This document shows positions 55,689 through 64,000 of a DNA stretch of 64,000 bases, in pieces. This DNA comes from Volutella citrinella (taxonomy: Eukaryota > Ascomycota > Sordariomycetes > Hypocreales > Nectriaceae): positions 2,790,001-2,854,000 of the forward strand of contig JAWZSP010000003.1 in NCBI GenBank assembly GCA_034401135.1, written 5' to 3'. Below the pieces are notes generated by a model. The model ran no database searches. It was not told the origin of the DNA and worked only from the letters and a program-made list of their open reading frames with translations. Position 1 is the stretch's first letter. Each line of letters opens with the position of its first letter. The position numbers were made by a program, and so were the translations under genes.

Positions 55689-58600
55689 GGTGTCAAGTGT
55701 GCTTGGAAGTGGTGGGTGCGGGTTGTGATGAGTGCTCCGGGAGGACGGCTACACGGTCGGGTGTGTAGATGACGGGAGTCGCGGGCCAAGTATGATGTCC
55801 AACGCTACCTCATACCCAAACAATATGGCTGATGCGTTTGTTATCCCACGAGAGAAAGAGCGATGTTTCGGTCTTGGGTGGTGAAGTTGCCTGGTTGGTT
55901 TGTGCTGGCCGGTGCCAAGAGCTGCAAGAAGACGTCACCCAAAGCTAGGGATAAATGGTCGAATCCGAAAAAGCGATCCAGGCACCACGAGACCACGGGA
56001 AAGGCCGAAAGGGGATGGGGGATGGGGAAATTATTAGAGGTGAGCAGGAGTTAAGTAGGAGAAGGTAGTGAGGTTGAGGACGGAGTGAGTGGGAGCCGAT
56101 GTGTAAGAGAAATAGAAGGAGCGGCAGTGACGCATGGAGAAGGAACGGAGGACTACTACTACTGCTACCAACACTACGAGTAGTCAGAGGAAGCCGGAGG
56201 TCACGGAAGGCACGAGATGGAGTGCCGAGCGGTTGCTTTTCTGCATGAGGCCGGCAGTGTCTGCCTCTCATCTCCTCCTCGATAAAGTTAACTGAGCATC
56301 GTCCGCCCAGCCTGGTTGCCCAGCTCGCGCCTCCGACGAGCCCGATAGTGGGACACCCGAGATTGCTAAACCAGCACCCCACTTGCAAGGGTGCGACTAC
56401 AGAGTATCACTCGATGATGGGCAGGGTTTCGCTCCGCGGTTATTGGAGTATCGACGACTTGGCGGCCGAGAGTGATAGATGTCGAGGTCATGACGGAGGT
56501 CTCGGATGCCGCGGGTAGGGTACAAGGTACTGGCGGCCCAAGTACCATGTGGGACCATGCCCAGCGCCGAGAATTGGGTAGAGCACGCCCCCCGAACGCA
56601 GGACACTAGCCCCGCTTAGGCTATGGCATCGACGGGACAAGGGTAGGGCTGCTGGGGCCGAAGGTGATGCGAGCTGACCTCACCTCGCTCCTCGCTGCTG
56701 CTAGGCTAGAGTCTGGTGAGTCTCGGCGGACCAGTTGGCCAGGTGCTCAACACAGGGCCAACCACAGCTCGGGGTGGCTGCACCGGCGGTGTCGCTGCCC
56801 ACCTCGGGGCCGGTCGATGTCGCGTGTGCACCTGCTGACACCAGAACAGACACCCGCCCCGGATGGCCCGGAGGCACGGAGTCTACGGGAGCCCGACAGC
56901 GACATGCAATTTCCTGCCAGCGTCGCGCCAAGACCATGTCGCGTGAGGGTGCGCTGTTGGGAGATGCCACTATGAAACGCTTGCACCACCACACCTATGG
57001 CCGTTCAGGGCACTGTACTTGCACTGCGAAGCCTGTCATTGAGCTGGGGGTCGGTGGCGCAACAACACGGCTGGACGGCTCCCAGCACAATCCCACCTGT
57101 CGCCGTCCAATGCCCGCTTGCTGGCGTTGCCGTTGGAGACTTCGCGTGAGGGAGCACTGCATCTCGCGTCTTCTGCAGCTGTTTGGTGCGTGGTGGCATT
57201 AGTAGCAGGATGCCAATAGGAGAGAAGCAGGTGTTGGTGTACCATCACTACGACACTACCTTACCTGCGATGGCGCCAACACACATATACGACGTACGCG
57301 CGAAAGTGAGGAAACTTACTGGAGGTGGCAGTAATATGCTAGAGCCACCAGCACCGCCACCTTTCTCGCCGTTCCTATACGGATGAAACAGATAGCCATG
57401 CATCGATCTTCAAGTCCTTCTCTCCGAGTGGCATCGGATCAGTGGTTCAACGCCGAGATATGTTCCTCCGTACGGTTCATCCCACAACCCACAGAGGGGC
57501 AAGAATGGATGTAGTTACTGATATCGCCTTGGGTGCCCGGCATTTGGTCGGTGCTGCGTCGTTACTCGGGTTACTCACGGCTCATGAATGTGAGTATTCC
57601 CTACCCTGGCCGTTGGCGACCTTGTGACTTGATGCGCTGACCGCCACGCTGCATTTCACCTCGATACAACGAGGCCGGCCATCAGTGAGTGGCTTGTCAC
57701 TGCACCAACCAATCCATCTCCAGGAAGACTCGCCCTGAACCTGGTATGCAGCTCCTCTGCGTTGGTCTGTCAGCCAAGCAGGATCTGCCAGGGGACATCC
57801 AACCCAAGAGGAAGCAGCGAAATGCCGCGGGGTTCTAAGTGTCCCGAAGGTCCCGATGAGGTCATGGCAATCTAGCGAACAATGCTACCATTCGAAACCT
57901 CCGCCAAGTCTCCCGCGACCTCCGCTCCGCCTGGGCGGAGAGGGGCTATTAGAGGGCTGCGGATTCAGAGCGGAACACCCGCCCCTTTTGCCCAGCCATA
58001 ATCAAGCTCGAGAAATTGGAACAGCACGGTCAGTTAAACCAGGTCCTCCCTCGATGCCTAAGACTCGAAAGGTTGCTGTTAGTAATAAGGCTGTGGCTCC
58101 ACTGGCAAAGTTTCATGACCGCAACAGCTGTCTTTATTTAGGGCTACATATCATCACCGACTCAGAGTCGGGTCAGCGCTACACAGGGCGCAAGTACTCT
58201 TGCGCTAGTTGGAGCCAAGCAGCATTAGCAGACGCGGGCCACGAGCTAGGGTGGGGGGTGTGGCAGAAGCTTGGCCTGGTCACACACCCCATTGGTCCGT
58301 CACACGCTCACCACAAACTTCGAGATGCTCTTCACGTTGCCCCTCCTGACGACACCCTCTTCGGCAGCAGATTTGTACAACCCTGGACCTCTGGGGCCAG
58401 TGGAAAGTAACTCGCCTGCGCTCCATGTATGACAACAGTACGTTCACAGGGCTTGATTATCATCTCTGCGGCCGCCCTGAGAGACATCCTTGCCGCATCT
58501 CTTGAGTTAGTAGCTAGCGGTAGGGCGGTCGACGATGCAAAGCATGATGCCCGGAGTTAGCAAGCATCACGCAGGCCAGGCAGATGGATATTCTCGCACA

Positions 58601-61600
58601 CACAGTAACCTACGACCAATACGTGCTAACCGAGCAGCCAGATGCATCTGTTGGCGAAGATGGTTCGAGCCATGTGCTCATGGTAAGGTCCTCTCATCGA
58701 ATCTCTATTTGACTGCAAGTTAGACTATCATTCGGCCATGGGCTGCCTCCAGGAACGGCTGATGCCTGTACGGCGCCTGCGAATAATTATACGTGTATAG
58801 CGAATCTCGCGAGTTGATGATCTGCTACGTCGGGATACACCCTTGTCAGTTGTGCCTCCCCCCTACTAATTCCTGGACTACCCTGCCTTTCTACCTTAAG
58901 GCGGATAAGTGGGCCAGATCGATGGCGCATCGATTCAGGGTTAGGGTTATACTGCGCTCTCCAGAGCGTGTCGTTGGGATTTGGACTCGAATTCACGACC
59001 AAGAAATAATCGAGACGGGCACATTCAGTTCCAGAAACCCCCTGCGATCGGCGAGTATTTCCACCGTTCATCCACGCATCTGACCGTGAGGCGAGGCGCG
59101 ACGACTGAGGTCACACAAACCGGTCCAGGCCTCCAGAGCCAGCGCCGAGTGCTTGGACGCCGGGCCATCCGGATGTGGGCAACAGCACATAGAGTAGCGG
59201 CAGCAGCCACACCCCCCTTGCCCAACGCTCCCAAGCGGCCAGCCAGTCAACGGCTACCCCCACGAGAGAACGGACCCCACTTCAGCCACGCCCCACCAGT
59301 CAACTAACAGCCCACTGGCCAATCTATTAAGCATACGTTGTAGCAGCCAAGCGGCTCCATAGTCCGTACGTTGCCGGGAGCCCTAGCCAAGGCGTCACAC
59401 TCACACTCTGCCTGGCCGTCACCCTTCACAGCACCCAGCTCAAAGGCAAAACCCAGTCATTTGCTCCCTAGCCCGGCTTCCAGCCCCGTCGCCAATGCCA
59501 GCCGGTGACGTCGGGCGCCTGGGCCAGTCTTGGTTTGATGCCGAGGCTGCTTGGCGAAGCCTGGGCCTCCGCTGAACGAATCGATTATCGCCCAGCCTTT
59601 CCTTGTTGGCCTGGGGAAAGGGGCCGTTGCGAAAACGACTGCGGAGTCCCGATTTCCATGGCCGGGTTACTCGACCCATGCTTGTCACGCACTTTGTAAG
59701 CGAGTCGGTGCGAGACCGATTGCGACCCCGACAGCGACGAACCCGAGCAGAGCGACCAAACCGACGACTCTTTGCCAGCTCGCAGATGCAGCCTGGTCCG
59801 CCCAATCCCACCTCCCGAAACAGCAGACGATGTCCTCCGCAAGCTCCGCAGGGATGGGGAGTTGCAGGAGTCCTCGGCGAGTCGCTGCCCCAGAGTCCGG
59901 GTTGACAATCCTGTTGCGTGTATCCTCGCACAACAGACTGCTCGCGCGCTCTCTCAGCATTCCGCCGCACCTCGCGTTGGGAAACAGGGGCAATCCCGGC
60001 GGGACCCCTTTGCTTTTCCTTTGAGCTGCAAACTCCAGCTATCCACACAGACCACACACACATCGCAGAGTGAGAGAAGACCGAAGCTCCGGGTGCCGGC
60101 GCTAGACTCCAACGCCGGCCCCCAGTCCGGGCCCGTCGATGATTTTCCTGCCCACTAAGATTCTCCCATGTTGGTGGCGGGCGATCTGATGAGGCTAGCA
60201 AAGTCAAGGTGGGCTGGCGGCCTTTGGATCCCTAATCGCATCGTGTGACCCTGCACCGGACGAGAGGCGAAGAAAGAATGGGCCTCTCGCGAGCCGAAAA
60301 AAGAATTCACAGAAAAATCAATCGCAATGCTGCCTCGGCCCGCCCCATGCTCAAAATTCTTTCTCGACAAGACTAACGAAAAATTCTTGGGCTCGTGGGA
60401 CCTGTGGCCCATGAGTCGATGACACACGGAACATGCCACTGGTGGAGAGATTGCCATCGGGCATGTCGGGCTCGGTATTTGGACCACACCGGCACTCCCC
60501 AGAGACCCGAGATAGTCTTATGCATAACTCGCTCGAATCCCGCGGCCGCGGAAATGAGTCAGCGGCATGAGCGGCGATCCTCTGCTGAAACCCCGAGCGG
60601 TTTGTTGCAGCTTTATTGATTCCCGACTGACCAATCCACCGCTCCGGGCTTGACAGGACCCAGGTCGGCGCTTCTAATTGCTTCTCTCCTCCCCGTTGCT
60701 TCCGGGAGAGGACTCAGAGCAATCATGGGGACAACGGTATCCATGATCGTGCACAGTAGTGTGTCTTACATGCCAAGCCTGTACCTGGCAGATCAAGTCT
60801 TGGTTTTCTCTCCTGAGCACATCAGTTATCAGCTTCTGGTCGGTGCCCCCTGAAGTTCAAGCTCCTCAAATCTAAGTCGGCCACCCGTTTGGCCTTCCAA
60901 TGAAATGTTCAGCAAGGGGCAAGCTCTCTCGTAAATCTCCGGCGCCAAGCCCTCCTGATGGTTGCCCATCGTGCGGCTGGGCTGATAGAACCCGAGCCCG
61001 ACTGCGGAGCAATCCTTGGCTTACGGAGGCATTCTTACAGCATTCAATGTCACCGGAGCCTTGAGCTCATGTCCGTTGTTGTGAATCGCTCATCCAGATC
61101 TGGCAAGCTATGTATGTGAAGAAATAGGGGCCCATCTAGCACCAGTGACTGTCATCTCCGGATCATCCTGAGGGTGGCTTCTCGCCTGGTATTTGGGCTG
61201 CGAGGTCTGGCGTATCACAGCAAGATACGGAATCCATGTACCATGCGATGCCCTACAGCTGTGCCACCGCTAAGAAAGCCTGGGGAAGGGTTGCGTGAAA
61301 TTATCGTCACCTCCTGTCGAGCAAGTCACTGTTTCCCATTGGGTATTTCAGCCGGAGTAGAATTATCAGGCAACCATTTCAACTACTAAGCCATCTCAAC
61401 GTGCCAATGGCCCTTGAGTGACTGTCGAGGAGTGTGCTTACAGGGCAGGGAGTGAGGAAGCACCGGTTTGCTGCTGCAAGGGCGCCGTTCACTGTCATTT
61501 GGGCTGCCACATGCCTTTCTACTTTGGCGAGAGCACCACCCAAATCTGCCAGATAGGGACTCCGTTCCATTTTGAGAGGATCATCTTCCAGAGTGTACCT

Positions 61601-61969
61601 TCCATGGCCTTCCAAGTGCCCATCTATCTTCTCAGTCCGACTGTGAGATGAACTAGCATCAATGCACCTGGTAACTGTACATGACGACTCCCCTCCCTGA
61701 CGGGATGCTGCGAAATGCCATTCAAATGTTGGTTATTCTAAGCCTATCTGTTACTCGTTACCCATCTATAGGAGATGGAGGCGCAGATACTACCAAGATA
61801 GCTATATAAGCCATTGTCATCTATAAAAAAAAATAGAACAAAACAGGCAAAATAGCCAGCGATGCCGGCGACTCATTTGCAACCGCCCTGGTGTACCAAA
61901 CCAAGTATTTCCCCAAGTCTTTCGATTCCCCCTGGGCAAACCCCAGACCGGACGCCGCAACCGATGCCC
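55689..61969. other. 6.3-kb region without a recognisable gene
   Basis: Only short or compositionally biased frames occur (longest 255 codons, minus strand 60207-59440, Arg/Gly/Ser-rich with no motif). A 13-bp telomere-like string AGGGTTAGGGTTA lies at about 58937. The first 400 bp is the AUR1 promoter. No transposon ends, tRNA or splice-consistent exon chain were found by eye. AT content rises at 61.7-61.85 kb. Confidence 0.5.
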
Positions 61970-63827
61970 TTACCATCCGAAGCTCTCATTGTGCCACCAC
62001 ACATTACGGCCATCCATGACATACGGCGTGATGCTGCGGCGCAACTCCCTCCCCATGGCTTCAGGGCCGCAAACCAGCACGGCCACAGTCTCATCATGAC
62101 CGTACCGAAAAGTATCGGCCACAATCTTGTCAAAGTCGGGTCGCCTTCGAGCACGTGCTCGAAGTGGTCGATCGGCCTCGATTGCGTCCATTTCGATGCC
62201 GGCAGCATTATCTTGGTCATCGGAAAGGCCCATATCTCCCGTTATGAAGATCTGCACTTGATCATCCTCCAAGAGGCTCTTGCCGTTGGGGCCTGTAGGT
62301 GCCCACGTAGCGTCGCCGGGGGAGCGAATAGCCCACACGAACTGGACACGGGCAGTTGGGTTCTCTGAGAGGATGGCATTATACATGGGCACGATGAAGG
62401 TTGCACCGACACCGCCTGCAACGAGAAGAATACGGCTGACGCCAGACCCAACAAGCTCGGGGAAGACTTTGCCAGCGGCGCCATATGGACCTTCGAGAGC
62501 GAGTTGGACCTTGCTTTCAGTAGCCGAGGGCTCGGAGGAGGCAAGTTGAGACAGCCGCGAGGTCATGGGGCCGCCACGGACATGGGCGACCATAGTCAGT
62601 TGGTTGCCCTCTTCATTGACGTCGACGGCAGTGAATGGGTTGAAGAGGAACTCGAAAACTAGGTTGTGGGTCGCAAGCGGATCGGCGTCTGGGCGGGTGG
62701 GCGGGGGGACGCTCAGATATATGTGTGATGCTGGGCGGGCCTGGTATCTAGCGATCCGTTTTGAGGGCACCGTGGCCTTGATCTTCACGAGGCTGGTCCC
62801 CGGGATCAACTCGAGCGAGGTTGGGACTGCATCAGTCTTGACCTTTCTAGCTGCCAAGTCAAAGAGGATGATGATGAGCGCCTCAACAACATAGAACCTG
62901 GCAGAAGATGCGTGGTAGAAGATCAGAGGAGGGAGCAACAGGGCGACGCTTAGATGAACGATGAAGAAGAGGCGGTATGAGAGCTGCCGAAAGTGCTTCA
63001 TGGAGGTGTTGTTCAAGGAGAAGAGGCCGAAGTAGCCAATAACGCCCACGAAGACAACAGGGGCAAAGAAGCGCTTGAGGAAGATGCCAGACATGATGAA
63101 GAAGACCAGGTAGAGGGCGGCGTGTACGGAGAGGAGGCCATACACGATACGGCCGAGGACGCGATGAAAACGGTTGAGCTGCTCGTGGGAAGAGCGGAAG
63201 ATGAAGGCCAGTGGGCTGAGGTACTTCAGAGCCAGGAGGTACTGGAGAGGCAGTTGGGAGACTGCCACGATGCCAAACCGCTTCGTAAGATGGAGATAGT
63301 CTGCCGTTCTGTCAGTGGTTTGTTTATTTCGAGAACCGACGCAGTGCCAACGGGTAAGAGAGTGCAGAAGAAGCTCAAGGCGCGTTCAACCGAAGTCAAT
63401 CAAGGAAAGTTGGATACAAGTCAGAATCAAAGGCACAGTCCTACTCACCCTTGCCGGTTCCCTGGACACAACACACGAGCATCCAGGCGGTCCAGGCCAG
63501 GCCGAAGATCCATTCATCACGGTGACCCCAGTGCTCGCCGGCGAAGTAGACGTCCTCGCCTAGCCACCACATGCCCTTGCGCCACCGCCTCTCGATGATG
63601 GCAGTCCAGGAGCGGCGGTCGGCCTTGGCGGCAGGCGACCCGGGCACCTCCCGATAGGCGCCGCGGCGGCGGGCACGCACGTAGGAAAAGAGCCGGAGGA
63701 CGACGACGGCCATGATGGGGATGGCAGCCGACATGTGCGCGGCGGCGGCATGGTCGGCGAGGGAGGCCCGACGAAGGGCCTTTTCCTCATCATTGAGGGT
63801 GACGAATTCGTAGGGCCACCAGCCCAT
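61970..63827 (-). CDS. Ferric-chelate reductase (FRE family)
   Basis: Exons 63827-63449 and 63300-61970 give 569 residues; the 148-nt intron runs GTGAGT to CGGCAG and restores GKDYLHLTKRFG, a block typical of fungal ferric reductases. The start MGWWPYEFVTLNDEEK fits the family better than an ATG at 63860. Order: one N-terminal helix, a ferric-reductase transmembrane domain with haem-ligand-type His (RFHRVLGRIVYG, LLSVHAAL, HFRQLSYR, FIVHLSVA), an FAD-binding domain (NPFTAVDV), and an NAD(P)-binding domain (LLVAGGVGATFIVPM, VLVCGPEAMG, terminal ESFGW). It moves electrons from NADPH across the membrane to reduce ferric chelates before iron uptake, or acts on an internal membrane. Confidence 0.92.
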
Positions 63828-64000
63828 TGTATAAGAGGGCACTGCGCCGTGCTGCGACACTGATGATGGTCAAGATATTCGCGGCTGCTTCAGACAGGCT
63901 GTTCTGCTGCCGCCGGGTGGTGGTGTAGCAAGCGCAGCAGTCAACGCGCTGTTGACAGGGAGGAAGGGGCCTGCGCCTGCGACAGTGCTGCCGCCGACTC

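Noticed and set aside
57856..58410. 184-codon plus-strand frame
   Set aside because: Mixed low-complexity and no recognisable domain; start region reads like spacer.
58936..58950. Telomere-like AGGGTTAGGGTTA
   Set aside because: Only two units; too short to argue for an interstitial telomere.
59440..60207. 255-codon minus-strand frame
   Set aside because: Arg/Gly/Ser-rich, no motif, overlapped by equally long plus-strand frames; no splice or promoter support.
62560..62660. NPFT instead of HPFT in the ferric reductase FAD-binding motif
   Set aside because: This variant seems common among fungal ferric reductases of this kind, so it is not taken as a defect.

Overview
This window is chromosomal DNA of a filamentous ascomycete (Pezizomycotina, probably a Sordariomycete of the Hypocreales type). 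Genes are split by short introns (49 to about 150 nt) with GT donors and CTNAC/TACTAAC branch sites. The readable products are typically fungal: inositol phosphorylceramide synthase, two Zn2Cys6 regulators, Sro7/Lgl, Grc3, RNA polymerase I subunit A34.5 and a ferric reductase. Coding DNA is GC-rich with long, weakly structured intergenic stretches. Exon joins below were worked out by hand from frame continuity and splice signals.

Layout. 1-6584: no recognisable gene. 6590-19261: a complete 12,672-bp LTR retrotransposon of the Ty3/Gypsy chromovirus type, with 256-bp LTRs that read as identical and a 5-bp target duplication (CAATG). Besides gag and pol (protease, RT, RNase H, integrase, chromodomain) it carries a third intact ORF of about 1,479 codons: a UPF1-like superfamily 1 helicase followed by two zinc knuckles, which Gag lacks. 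This is the standout of the window. 19262-32075: secreted protein of unknown function, alpha/beta hydrolase, C2H2 zinc-finger protein, Sro7/Lgl exocytosis protein, and a small membrane/coiled-coil protein. 32903-39231: a frameshifted aromatic-type aminotransferase, a Zn2Cys6 regulator and a divergent 2-oxoacid decarboxylase, resembling an Ehrlich-pathway (aromatic amino acid catabolism) mini-cluster like yeast ARO9/ARO80/ARO10. 40981-44703: a small unknown protein and a second, six-exon Zn2Cys6 regulator. 48193-53023: GRC3 and RPA34.5 head to head, both ribosome-biogenesis genes. 54252-55688: AUR1. 55689-61969: 6.3 kb without a recognisable gene. 61970-63827: a ferric reductase.

How things fit together. 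Most genes are ordinary housekeeping or regulatory loci. The retrotransposon is young: its long ORFs are open, the LTRs match and no RIP-like damage is seen. Its helicase ORF has its own start, separated from pol by a 462-nt pyrimidine-rich leader, so it probably needs separate expression. The single-stranded nucleic-acid-binding knuckles sit on the helicase instead of Gag, which suggests the helicase is a working part of the element's life cycle rather than captured cargo; that last point is inference.
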